Translations under genes and position numbers: made by a program
The notes under the pieces: generated by a model
What the model was told of the DNA's origin: nothing
Databases searched by the model: none
What the model saw: the letters and a program-made list of their open reading frames with translations, nothing else
NCBI RefSeq assembly: GCF_041146795.1
Contig: NC_135177.1
Coordinates: 17,752,560-17,816,559 of the forward strand
Length of the DNA stretch: 64,000 nt
DNA from: Maylandia zebra
Lineage: Eukaryota; Chordata; Actinopteri; Cichliformes; Cichlidae
Reading direction: 5' to 3'
Part shown: positions 1 to 11,170 of the stretch, in pieces
How positions within the stretch are numbered: position 1 is the stretch's first letter
Layout of the letters: every line of letters begins with the position of its first letter

Positions 1-895
1 CGGTACTTCACAGTCCAGGTTTAAACCCTGAATCACACGCCCTGTTATCCGGGAAAAGGTGCAGAGTGAGAGCTCTTACTGAAGACAGCGCTGTCAGCGC
101 TGTTTACGTAATACACATCCAATCAATCGATCAATCAAATCGACGATATCACACAGCTGGAGAAGCTGTGATAATGAGTCGTGTTTGTTTGGGTAGGATT
201 AAAAAGCTGCTTCAGTCTGTAAGAGTTCAAATTATATAGAAAAAATATATGAAGAGTTACAAAGTGTGATGTTCTAATACATACGACACAGTCTGAGTTA
301 AAATGCCTTCATCTCACATGTAAACACCTAAGTCAGCCTGCATATGTTAGATTAGATCTTTATTGAAGTCTGTTTTCATGCAGAAATGCGCAGTATTTTA
401 TAACTCCAGCCTCTAAATCATTTGCTGCATTTCTCACTAGAAGTGTTTTTTTAAACACTGCTAATTAAAACATGTCCTTGTAACTGTCTGAAGGTGTTAC
501 TTGGGACTAATAATAGTGTCTATTTCACTCCTTTTTTCTTAAATATTTCAAACTAATCAAGAAACTAACTACTCGATCAGTCCATAAACTACACCAACAC
601 ATAACAGGTAAGAGGTATTTATGCTGTTAGCTTCAGCTCTGGAAGGGGCCTTTGTTTTTATAGACTTATGAATACTTTTGTTGTGTGATTTTAGTATTTT
701 TGTGTGATTAAACGCTCTGAATATTACTTCCACTAGTGTTGAATCTATAAAATGACTAAATTGTTAGTCAATGATTAATATATCTGAGCAATGTAAATTC
801 ACCAGGTACACACTGTGCTATAGAAACCATGAAATAACAGTGTATGACAATAATAACGCATGCCAACAACTCCTCAAACACATATTGACAACATT
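1..895. other. intergenic flank, nothing recognised
   Basis: AT-rich sequence downstream of the xylose isomerase gene. I see no exon with coding potential, no transposon ends and no RNA gene. Confidence 0.5.
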
Positions 896-901
896 TTTAT
901 T
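896..901 (-). terminator. polyadenylation signal of the xylose isomerase gene
   Basis: Reads AATAAA on the minus strand, about 145 nt past the stop codon at 1044-1046. It is the first canonical signal after the stop, so it is the likely transcript end. Confidence 0.6.
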
Positions 902-1043
902 GAATTTAAGTGTCACTTCAAAAGTTTGCGTGACTACAAATGCATGACAGGACTAAATAAAGTACAGTGTTGAAAATGAGTGGGCTTTCCTACAAGTAAG
1001 GCATCACCTGACGGCCAATGCTGCATATGCAGAGGTGTTTTGA

Positions 1044-4000
1044 TCATATGTAGTGGTTAAAGACGGAGTCATACTTTTCTTGCTTCCCTGATGTTACTTC
1101 TGGCTCACCGTTCTGCTTGATGAAATCCTGAAATAACAAAAAGACACATCATGTAGAGTTGCTACAAATATAAACTCCAGTTTAAATAGAAGCTCAAGCT
1201 GAGTCTTACCTCCATCTCCTCTAAGGTGGCAGTACCATTCTCCACCTTCTGTCCGAGGCCATGACTAAAGCTTGAGTACCGCTCCTGTTTAACATTACAC
1301 ATAACTTGCATTTTCCTATTAATATTATTAACGTATACTTTACACTCAAGTAGCTGCACACATACCTGCATCATACTAGCAATAACCCCATCCTCAATGA
1401 TGTGAACGGCGTTCCTGAGTCCTCTTGCAAAGGCGTCCATGACTCTGATGTGACTAATGAACAGGTCCTCGAGGTCAGTGGACTCTATGTGCGCCTTTGC
1501 AACAAAGTTCAATCCTCCTGGATGCAGGCCGCCTTGTTCAACAATCACCTGGACACACAGAGGAACGAGGAAGTTCGATTATCTCTCATCTAATGTTATT
1601 AACAGTGAAACCATTGATCTAAAAATTCATCCTTTTTCATCCAATTCATTCAAGCCAAGCTTTGTTTTAATCTAATCTAGCATCATTCTAACAGATGCTA
1701 GATTAATGATTGATTCATCTAAACTAGCCATAGTAACTCATAAAGTGCAGTTTTAGAATTTTTATTGTTTTGAGCTCACATAGATTTAGACATAAAGAGT
1801 ACATGTCATATTGTGGGGACCCAGCAATGCATAGCTAATGTTAAGTATTGACTTGTTGTCCAGTACTAATGTATTATCTGAAAAAGGCTCACTGCCAGTA
1901 ATGCACATGCCAAGCTTCAACACAGACTGCACTAGATAATCTCTGGTACTGGAAGCTTTCTGGTCATTTTCTAATAATATACTATTGTAAGTGACCAGAG
2001 TTCTGTTGACCAATCATCTTTGAGTAGGCTTTAGTTTCACACTAAACGGTCAATATGGATCGCAATCATCAGATATTCACTTGTAGCCAGGCAACACTGG
2101 AAGAGATTAAAAAAAAAACAAAACACTGGCTACTGCTCCAAGTAGCCAAATCAACAACCAACCTAATAAGCTCTCAAATTACTGTCATCTTCTGTCCAGT
2201 CTGCAACATTTACTTAGAATTTCATTTTATCAGAGGCAGGCAGACCAATTCTTTTGATGAGCATTACTGTATGCCATCTCCCAAGCACAAATCAGATTAT
2301 AAAGCTAGCAACTACCTAGCTAACAATAAACATGCCACAGCACTTAGCTGCTAAAGACTTTTTCTACACTTTCCTAATGAGGAAGGAAGAAAAGTGCCTG
2401 CCTGACAGAAATTTCCAGTCAGCAGCTAGCTAGTGAACAGAGGACTCAGCTAATAGTAATACATATTTTTACTGGACCCCAACCAACCTACACTACCTCT
2501 AAAGGAAGAGTGATCGCTGGATTTATATTTGTTGTATATTGTTGTACATGCGAGGCATCAAGAAAGTGTAACCACCTATTTAATCATTCCAACTGCTGCA
2601 GTTTACCAAATCTTGTAAATTTCACCTAAAATATAGCAAACTTAACTTATATTGACTAACATCACTTTAAATAAACCGTTATATATTTAGTTAGCTTACT
2701 TTCATGACCAAGGTGGTGTTCCTGATGTCCAGGGGGCACTGATCTGTGTCCCACCCCAGGTAAGGATAGCCTGTGTTGGAGTCAATCGATCCCAGCATCC
2801 CAAAACTGTGCACCAGCAAGCAAGAATGATTAAAAAAACAAAACAAACAAAAAGCATGAACATGCTACAAAGTTAGACTTCGGTTACTTCACAAGAGAGT
2901 GACTCACGCAGATGCCATGACAATATCGTGTCCTCCTAGAGTGGTGTGGTTGGGCTCAATTTTTAACTTAAAGTCACTGTCCAAACCAAAATGCTTTAGG
3001 AATCCTATAAGACTCATTGCATCTACAGAAAACAACAGACATAAGATGCAACACTGAAGAAGCGTATTGGCTTAGGTTACTTTATGATGAGCTTTGGAAG
3101 CCTCACCGTAATCATACTGGTGTTTGCTGGGCTCCTTTTGTTGGGGCGCAATCAGAAACTGACAACTCAACCCAATCTTCTCTTTGTAGTCTGCAGACAA
3201 ACACGCAGACATGAAACAGAACAGACACAGCTGACAAACTCAAAACTCAAAGCCTGTCTGCTGTTCACGTGCACACTTACTGACAGCCATTTTGAAGAAG
3301 ATGGCCATGTGATTGAGTTCAACAGCAACATCAGTGTTATGGATGGAGTGGAAACCTCTTCCTCCCCAAAAAACTAAAAAGCCAAAAATGTGCCGATTAA
3401 AGCGCCACTTACACAGAAGAGTCACAACATTACAAGATCGTAACCATCAAATCCATCATACCAAAGTTTTCTGCACCCAGCTTCTTGGCGATTTCCAGAC
3501 TTTTTTTCACCTGAGCACCAGCATAGGCCAGCACATGGCAGTCAGGGTTAGTGGCTGCACCATTCATGTACCTGTAGTACGATGTTTATAGACAGAAATC
3601 TGCATAACTGACTGAACCATTCATAACTTTCTGTGCTCCTGAAACTCAGGTTTAACAAAAAAAGAAAAAAGTGAGGTTTAAGGTATGACTACAGTGTTAA
3701 CCTTAAGTGAGTAAAGAGGTTACAGGTGATCCACAGCAACTTCACTCCAGTCTGGTTCTGTAGCTTGAGAGCCAGGTCTGTTATTTCATCCAGATTGCGG
3801 TTGGACTCCTCCAGCGTGGAGCCCTCAGGGGCAATGTCTCTGTCGGGGGCACAGGGCTAAGCACTCAATTTCAGAGCACCAGAATAATACAGTATACAGA
3901 TACTATTACCACTGAGTGAAAATACCCTCTTATCTCCCAGACCGTACAATTATACATAAAATTGTCGCAGAAAACATGTAGAAATAAAAGCATATGAGGT

Positions 4001-6178
4001 GATTATACTGTAGATAATCAGGGAATGTGGATAAAAATGTTCGTAATCCTCATATAGTTAATGCAATACTTTTGTTAAAACCCTTCAATTAAAACTGAAA
4101 GTCTGCACTTTAGTCACATCAGGACCTTTTCATTTTAAAATCATGATGGTAGTGTGCAGAAGCAGGTCTACAAAAATACTGGTGGCTGCCAGTGCTACCC
4201 CTCAGCCTCATCGTAGATGCACCTACAGTATAAATTAGATAATGTTAGGTCATTTTGAGAAAACCTGACCTCTGACCTTGAATTCAAGGCCACCGAGACT
4301 GAAACTCTTCTGATTGTTAGTAGATGCAGCTTTGGAATGAATGTGAAAATCCTATCTCACCTCATTCTCAAGTTATCGCATTCCCAAACTCAGATGTCCA
4401 CGCCATGTAAGAGCTGAGTTTGTGTCTGTCCATAATTGTGACATGGATGAAGTTCCAACCATATTTTGAGCCTAATCAAAGCATCCTGGTAGTTCTAAGT
4501 ATATCTGAAGAAAACTACAGCCCAGACTGCACTGGCTATTTTCATGAATTCAATGTATAACTACATGCACCCCATAAACATGGTACATTATGTTCTTCTA
4601 CATTCCACCAGAACTTTTTCAGGTCAGGGTGAAATCAAGATAACTTCAGCTTTCTTACCTGTCATGGAAAGTGTAATATTTTACCTGTGAAAACAAACAG
4701 ACGTCAATGAGGAATTATACTGTGATCTGGTCAGCTCTGAGATATTAAAAGCCTCACTCCAAGCTTGGTGAAAAACTCAAAGACTGCACAGAGTCGCTTC
4801 CTGGCTGATTTCATAGGAGACCCTTTATTCCAGAGCCGGTGGTGGGTTGGAACTCCAAAAGGACCGGCACCTACCAAACAGAAAACAAGGCAATATTACA
4901 AAGGAGATGTGCTGATCTGAGAAAAGTAAAACTGTATGTGTGCATGAGTCAAAGCCTGCGGGACACATTTGTAACCATCGACCTTCAGACTGTTTAATGA
5001 GTTGCACGAGTGTTGGCTAAATCGCAACATTACCCGGTCCACAGAAAGAGTGCCAGTAGCAGACTGAAAACCTCAACCAGTCCTCCATCGTCCTCCCCAT
5101 CAGCACCTGCACACAGGAACACCGAGCTCCACACAGCCTTACACAACTCTAACTGTGCAGTCAAAACCATGACACAAACAGAGTTAGGTCAGCATGTTAT
5201 TGTATTAACCTCCTGAGTGGCCCCGGAGCAAAAATGTACAGCTGACATTATGGTTTTTTCCAATATCAAACTAAGACGACTAAAAACATCTGCATAGATA
5301 AAGCAGTTTAGGTTGTACTGTGCAGTTAATTGGATTTTGAAACAGTGTGTCCTGGAGCATGCCATTATTAATGTCGCACTTTAATAACAAACAAGAAATA
5401 ATTACATCAAATTCCAATTATTTGCCCACTTTGGTTTTCTACCCCTGAGTCTGCTTGACATATCTGTGTGTGTGTGTGAGTGTGTGTGTGTCTCTCACCT
5501 ACCTCTTCTGCACTGTAGTGTTTAAAACACATGACATCACCAGGTCCAGCATCGGGTTTATACTGGATTTTGGGAATTCCTGTGCAACATGTTTTTTAAT
5601 ATTTGTTTTAAAACATCCTAAGGAGTGACAGCTCTTTCAATATTAACTTTGGAAAGACCAGCCTGAGGATAAAAAGGCTCACAGATTTAGTTACTGCCAT
5701 CAAATCACATGTAAAACACATTTTACAGACTTGTTTTTACATGATTCCATTTTATCTTTTATCTTCTTGTTATCATATTTCAGTTACCTTTCTTATTGCC
5801 TGCATCTAACCTTTCATTGATTTATTTACATTTTTAATTGTTTTTTTCTTTTTTAATAATCTGTGTGCAGGCATCGTCTATTTGTTTAAATTGTTCCCTG
5901 TGAGTATTCCTTTTGTCTGTTTGCCAAAGTACTTTGTGATCTCTGTTCTGGTAGTTCATTATTATTATTATTCATCTTGGGAAGATGGGAAGAAATACAT
6001 TTTTAAACAAGTTATTTAACTCAGAGTGAAGATCATATAAGAGTGGTAAAAGACCACAGACTGCAGCAGGACACTAAGCTTTAAGGTCTATAAACCCTTT
6101 TGGCCTCCCTCCCTCACACACACTTTACCGTTTCAAAAATCTCTGTTTACCTGCAAAGAACTTCTCCTGCGCTGCCAT
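1044..6178 (-). CDS. xylose isomerase family protein, 14 exons, predicted pseudoenzyme
   Basis: Fourteen minus-strand exons in consistent phase join into 434 residues, the usual class II xylose isomerase length (about 440). Exons: 6151-6178, 5503-5579, 5034-5106, 4758-4870, 4659-4684, 3702-3839, 3462-3571, 3281-3373, 3107-3190, 2908-3022, 2700-2805, 1366-1548, 1210-1284, 1044-1127. Family blocks seen in order: [12 protein letters not shown] (res. ~45-56), [11 protein letters not shown] with His104/Asp107, [10 protein letters not shown] (~153), FWGGRG (~190), KHQYDY (~243), IEPNHTTL with Glu270/His273, GSID with Asp294, GWDTDQ with Asp305/Asp307, and GGLNF (~332). Such enzymes interconvert aldose and ketose sugars on a two-metal centre. 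Here the metal-1 Glu (family motif IEPKP) is Ala234, the catalytic Lys two residues on is Gln236, and the last metal-1 Asp (family NFDAK) is Val337. Metal-2 ligands remain. Four residues are missing after His279. The start ATG at 6176-6178 opens exon 1 without an earlier in-frame ATG. Family assignment is certain; loss of catalysis is inferred. Confidence 0.93.
5465..5491. repeat. (GT)n microsatellite
   Basis: Short, slightly interrupted GT run lying in xylose isomerase intron 2, about 12 nt beyond the exon 2 donor at 5503. Confidence 0.7.
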
Positions 6179-6767
6179 TTTTCGGTCCGCACTACGAGCC
6201 CTGCCAGCAGGCGCTAATTTCTTTTGTCTTCCTCCCTCGTTGGTTCCACTACGCGGCCTCTGAACATGTACAGGTTTTCAAGATTCAGCAAAAGTTCGTG
6301 CAATACCAAAATTACCTTAACTATTATCAGTGCATATTATTTGAAAACAGTGATATATATAATTACATCCGAATGTGGCGACCCGTATCGTCTTTGAATT
6401 TGAATCTACATGTTTTGCTTGTTCACAGTCACACTGCAAAATGGGCACACTGTTCATTTGGACATCAATTTATTTTTCATTCACTGGTCAAGGTTTGATC
6501 TAGCTTTAATGAGTCAAAAAAACTTCATAATGGTCACAAAGTGATGCAACTATTGGATATAGAGTGCATTTTAAGTGCCACTTGTACATCTGTACAAAAT
6601 AAGACATTTGAGACTGCATGCTGACAAATGTCAGGGTTACTTGAACAATTATATACCTGGCTTTAGGTTCTAACACATTTTAGTCACACAGACTTATAAT
6701 GTCATCTATGAACTTTTACCTATATAAAGTATACAGTACTATAGTGGAAAAGGGGCATAATATTTAC

Positions 6768-7475
6768 CTTAATACACTGCAACGGCTGCACAGCAGCCAG
6801 TGGGTTCCCATCTTTTTGACACTGGTCCCATTCCAGAATCTTTAAGATAAAATATTTATAAAGTATGAGTTTTTATTCTTATGTAATAAAATTACTTAAT
6901 GGCGTTTTCTCTGAAAATCAATCAATCTAGCAACAGTACTTGATATGGATGTCTTAAAATCTCTGCCAGGTCTACAGGTTATTAATGTAATTACTTAAAC
7001 ATATTTATTTCTATTTTGCTAATGTACTGTTTGTCTTTTAGTTGCTAATAAAAAAATTGCTGATTTTAAACACTATTTAACTACAACACAAACAGTTAAT
7101 ACATACCCAATTTTTAATGTCAACCGTCATACTAAACCAGTAAAATCCGGAACACACTGCTGCTAGCGTTTTCTGTATGCCAGTGTGTCCTCCTATTGGA
7201 CATGAATGAAACTCATGAAAGATCCTCCTGGCATCGTCCATGGTTTTAACTACTCTTCTGGTTCCAAAAAAAGAGTTCTCCATCTACAGAAAAAAAACTA
7301 TTTACAATGTATTTAATCAAATATGTGATTTGTTAATATTAACAAAAAATTACTGACCATTCAGTTTGAATTTTGAGGCATATCTTCTGAGGTTTTGCCT
7401 CTGAGCCTTGTCATATTCTGAAGGGTAGGACCCAGCAGAAAGTAACGAGTATATCTCTTCCCATTTCTTCTCCAT
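6768..7475 (-). pseudogene. decayed integrase zinc-binding (KRBA2/SCAND3-like) gene
   Basis: Three minus-strand exons (7358-7475, 7107-7283, 6768-6839) encode a short N-terminal helix beginning MEKKWEEIY, then an integrase H2C2-type zinc-binding domain: HEFHS, IGGHTGIQKT, a YW-x-M-x-D block and a terminal CQKDG. This domain occurs in retrotransposon integrases and in host genes derived from them. Two defects are visible. Exon 2 joined to exon 1 needs a frame change at a run of seven T (7268-7274 region). The first cysteine of the final zinc pair is Trp (EWDQC instead of a Cys pair). Splice sites are otherwise intact, and no catalytic integrase core follows. It could be a young pseudogene, a sequencing slip in the homopolymer, or a truncated domesticated gene. 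Confidence 0.6.
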
Positions 7476-7886
7476 ATCTACAAACGTAAACAGACATTTT
7501 CTTTTGAGCTTCAATATGTGCAGCAAACAATGCATACAATTTAACCTATTAAATAACCACATTACCTAAGTAGACTTAACAGAATATAACGGTCTTATCA
7601 CTCAGCAAGAATGCACTGCAAACTTTCTAACTTTCTAGATAACATCATATGTGTACAAGCTTAAATCATGACTTGAAACTAGACTTAACCGAAGCTGCAA
7701 ATTCGATAATTTTGTGGAAAACGCAGACAGCACGTTCACTTTAAAATTAACAAACATTCACAATGGCTTAAAAAAACCAAGTATCCACGGCAATAAAGTA
7801 TCAATACTTACCTATTTTCCAAATATCAAAAACGTAGCATGAAATTACAGGCGGACGCTATCCCTGAAAATTCCGGTTTTGTGTTG
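7476..7886. other. 5' flank of the integrase-like gene
   Basis: No coding exon is seen. The stretch holds the presumed 5' UTR or first intron leading to the promoter-like sequence at 7887. Confidence 0.4.
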
Positions 7887-7910
7887 TGCGCATGCGCAGC
7901 TCATGCGCAG
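7887..7910. promoter_or_regulatory. NRF1-type palindrome
   Basis: A perfect TGCGCATGCGCA palindrome (7887-7898) is followed by a half-site CATGCGCAG (7902-7910). This is the classical nuclear respiratory factor 1 site, common in CpG-type vertebrate promoters. It lies about 410 bp upstream of the ATG of the integrase-like gene, in a CpG-richer patch. Confidence 0.55.
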
Positions 7911-9540
7911 AAGCAATGGGTAGGATGGATTATCAGAACACAACCGCATCATCGCTGCAGATGAAGGTTTGCACATTTTAAGTGGCAGTTGTAAATTTTA
8001 TAACCTGTAAAGAGAATTAGTGAAACAAATTCATTCATTTTTCTTTCTACTATATCCGCCCGTCCCTTTTTTTACATGAACAACTACAGAAACCACTTGT
8101 TCTTTTTGATGGCTAAAACGAAATGGTGCTTTACCGCCACCAACTGGCAGGGAGTGGGAATAACAAACAAGAAGCGTTCATATTCTCTTAAATTGGAAAC
8201 ATTACAACATCTGCATTTCCCGGAGGGGTAGAATTGCAAGGTATCCATCGTCCATCTTTTTAGCACTGCTACTTGAAGCCCACTATAGCGCAAATGCTTA
8301 CACATTCATAGGCCAATAGTAATATAATAATAGACAATAAAAATATAATCCAAGCAACACAGTGCTTCCAAATCTTGTTTTTCTTTCCTTACACGTTCAT
8401 TGCTCATACATAAAGGATGAGTGAGTGTGTAACCATCAGTTCAGCCAGTGTTGAAAGTGCAGAGAAAACATAAATATCGTAGAACTAACAGGAGAGTGAG
8501 AAGATCCTATGAAACTTGAGAAATCATTGGTGGACTAAACATATGACATGACAGGTCGCCCTCACTGCTGCTGAAAGTGGCACACTTTTGCCCAACGGCA
8601 TGCCATTAAATGGCAGCAGCAGGAAGAATGCCAGAGTGCACAGAAAAAAAATGTATCTGAAAAGCAGTTTCTTCAAAAAACATAACAAAACAACAACAAA
8701 AAACCCCAAACAATCTGCATCAGAGACAAAAACTGGCTAAGAAAACAACCAGGTTACAGAAATAAGTTTAATGTTCATTTCTGTCAGAGGGATGTGGACT
8801 CAGTCACTGGATTAAAATCCCATTCAGTCAAATATTAGTTTTTATCACCATGGTAGCTTTACTCATCCCTATTTCCTACAGAAATAATGACAGTCAGGTA
8901 GATATTTATAGACATTTACCTCCAACATCATTGTTGCTCAGTGGAACTGTGCTGTACTATAAACACACAGTGACGCTGAATTCAACCAAAATAGGAAACT
9001 AATAAAGTACATCAGCTCCTTGGCTGCCAACAAGTGATGTATCACCTGACTTGTGGCTAGAATTAGCTAAAAAGCTAAAATAAGCTAATATTCTCCAGTG
9101 ATTAGCTTATGTTCTTGGTGCTGTTGAGAGAACAAAGGTGGATAAGCAAACGCTTTTTAAGTCACATAAATAACCTCGCATTATCAGAGCAATTTTTACA
9201 TTTGCTTGCCAATGTTTCAGGTAAAATGTGTTTTAAATCAGCACCACAGATATGTATCATGAAGTTACCTCTTTGTCTTCTTTCAGGGACAGCTACAAAA
9301 GTTTTATACATTAATGACGAGCAGCGCTGCTGAAGCATGCAACACCTTTGTGTGCCTGCACTGTAACATCTAGAACTGGACATTTAAACCTGTTTTTGTT
9401 GTAACCTATACTGTCATCAGTAGACAAGTTTGTACAGACAAGTTTACAGTAGTTTTATTCCTACTATTACTCTGATGAAATTTAGGCATGCTTTAGCACT
9501 TGCCAATGATTGAAAATCCCCGAACTAATAATAGCAGATG
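7911..9540. other. intergenic, nothing recognised
   Basis: AT-rich DNA with only short chance open frames. A patch near 8110-8200 resembles dispersed repeat DNA, but I cannot assign it to a family. Confidence 0.4.
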
Positions 9541-10240
9541 AGTGTGTTTACTTGCAGGTTGAGGAAACGACATCATCCTGCAGAAGGTAGCCTCATCGAA
9601 TTCATCAGGATTATTGATCTTGATCAGTCGACATCTCTTCAGGTGGCGAGTAAGATGCTGAGGTTGAGGATGGAAAAGTCCAGATCGAAGCTGAACCTGA
9701 GGGTATCCTTCCACTCCTTGATGACAATTTTGAGTAAGATCACGTAATGGAAAGAGATGCGGACAATGAAGTCATAAATTATGATGTCTGGCTCAGTGAG
9801 GACTCTGGATATTACTCACTAAATGAGGATGAGAGATCTAATTTTGGTCTTCTCTCATACAGCAGTTAGCATGAGACATTTTTTGGCAGGGTTATGAGAT
9901 TGCTGTGACCATCTTGTCGATGCTCCACATGTACTTGTTCTACTTGCAACATGTAACATGTAAAGGATAATGGGCAACATGTTCTACACCAAGAACCTTC
10001 AGTCACTCAGAGGTTAGAAGAGGCTGCTCTCTCAACCTCAGGCATCAGCACCACCACAAAGAGGAACAGGGAAGAGATCTGTCCTGAGCAGGTAAATAGG
10101 TGTGAAAAAATATAGAGAGCTGATGAACAACCCGAGAAGTCTCTAACCATCGACTTCAGGGCTCAGCTCTTCAGCCAGGAGAAATGTGGACAGGAACTAC
10201 TAGGAGTTAGCATTCTCCACATGAGGCATCAGCTTCCATA
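9541..10240 (+). pseudogene. possible decayed coding sequence, unknown origin
   Basis: Plus-strand reading shows acidic, protein-like stretches broken by stops. One segment around 9660-9745 (reading ...EVEDGKVQIEAEPEG) ends in TAA. It continues in frame from an ATG near 9747 through DNEVINYDVWLSEDSGYY to a TAG near 9868. Another open stretch at 10003-10205 has a single internal TAG. Amino-acid composition is unlike the surrounding random frames. I recognise no family. It may be an old processed pseudogene or a transposon gene remnant, or chance. Confidence 0.25.
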
Positions 10241-10446
10241 GGAATGGAAATGGAAAGTCATAGCGAGTCAGCTCCTTTAACTTTACGTTTAAACTCCACT
10301 TTTAGTCCTCACAGAAGACTCTGCAAGATGTCTTTTGGGCGCTCATTGTGGGACAATGACAGGAACTCCTGTTGGTACCTGACAACACCGTTTACTGCAG
10401 GATACAGAAACTATGACACCTTTGTCTGTGAAGGTATAGTTTAAAA

Positions 10447-10517
10447 TTTGGTAGCCTTAGCTTCTGGCAGGGCTAGTATAAATTTGGTAGCCTTATGTAT
10501 GGCAGAGCTAATAAAGC
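10447..10517. repeat. imperfect tandem duplication, unit about 38 bp
   Basis: The motif AATTTGGTAGCCTTA, followed by GGCAG-x-GCTA, occurs twice in succession (starting near 10446 and 10479) with a few substitutions. Confidence 0.6.
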
Positions 10518-10744
10518 ACTTGTTAGTGACTTGCACCTGGGGTTTTCTGTACATATCTGAGAGTTGGATTGTTTAAAACTGATGCAGAAAATGTTACTGA
10601 CTGTAAGGCAAAAGTGAAGTATATTAGAAGAATCCTGATGGATTTTCATTTGTTTTATTTTTTGCTGAGTGATGCTTGATGGTAGCAGCAGACAGAAATA
10701 CAAGTGCTTTTTTGTATAGTTTATTAACTTACTCTTTGTATTTA

Positions 10745-10862
10745 AGGAGTGGGCAGCCACCAATCTAACGCCCGGTGTGTGTAGGGACAGTACCTTGCTC
10801 AGGTACCTCAGGGTAGCCATTCGGTAGATTTGAACCCCGGACCTTCCGATCATGGGACAAAT
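10745..10862. repeat. dispersed repeat fragment hosting the SINE
   Basis: Contains the CTTGCTCAGGTACCTCAGGGTAGCC and GAACCCCGGACC type sequence widely dispersed in teleost genomes. The adjacent SINE appears to have inserted at its right edge. Confidence 0.4.
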
Positions 10863-10863
10863 T

Positions 10864-11170
10864 GGGGCGATCATGGCTCAAGAGTTGGGAGTTCGCCTTG
10901 TAATCAGAAGGTTGCTGGTTTGAGCCCCAGCTTGGACAGTCTCGGTCGTTGTGTCCTTGGGCAAGACACGTCACCCGTTGCCTACTGGTGGTGTTCAGAG
11001 GGCCCGGTGGCGCCAGTGTCTAGCAGCCTCGCCTCTGTCAGTGTGCCCCAGGGTGGTTGCCATCACCAGTGTGTGAATGTGTGTGTGAGTGGGTGGATGA
11101 CTGGTTGTGTAAAGCACTTTGGGCCCCCTTAGGGACTAGAAAAGCGCTATACAAATACAGACCATTTACC
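10864..11170 (+). mobile_element. AFC-type tRNA-derived SINE, copy 1
   Basis: Begins GGGGCGATCATGGCTCAAG and contains a pol III B-box-like GGTTTGAGCCCC. It ends with the GCGCTATACAAATACAG tail typical of SINEs that borrow a LINE 3' end. It is closely similar to 35698-36010 in the same orientation. I recognise it as the African cichlid AFC family. Its last ~100 bp are also present in the second copy of the long direct repeat. Confidence 0.75.

Noticed and set aside
6100-6498. 132-codon plus-strand open frame over xylose isomerase exon 1
   Set aside because: It is antisense to a real exon, without family resemblance.
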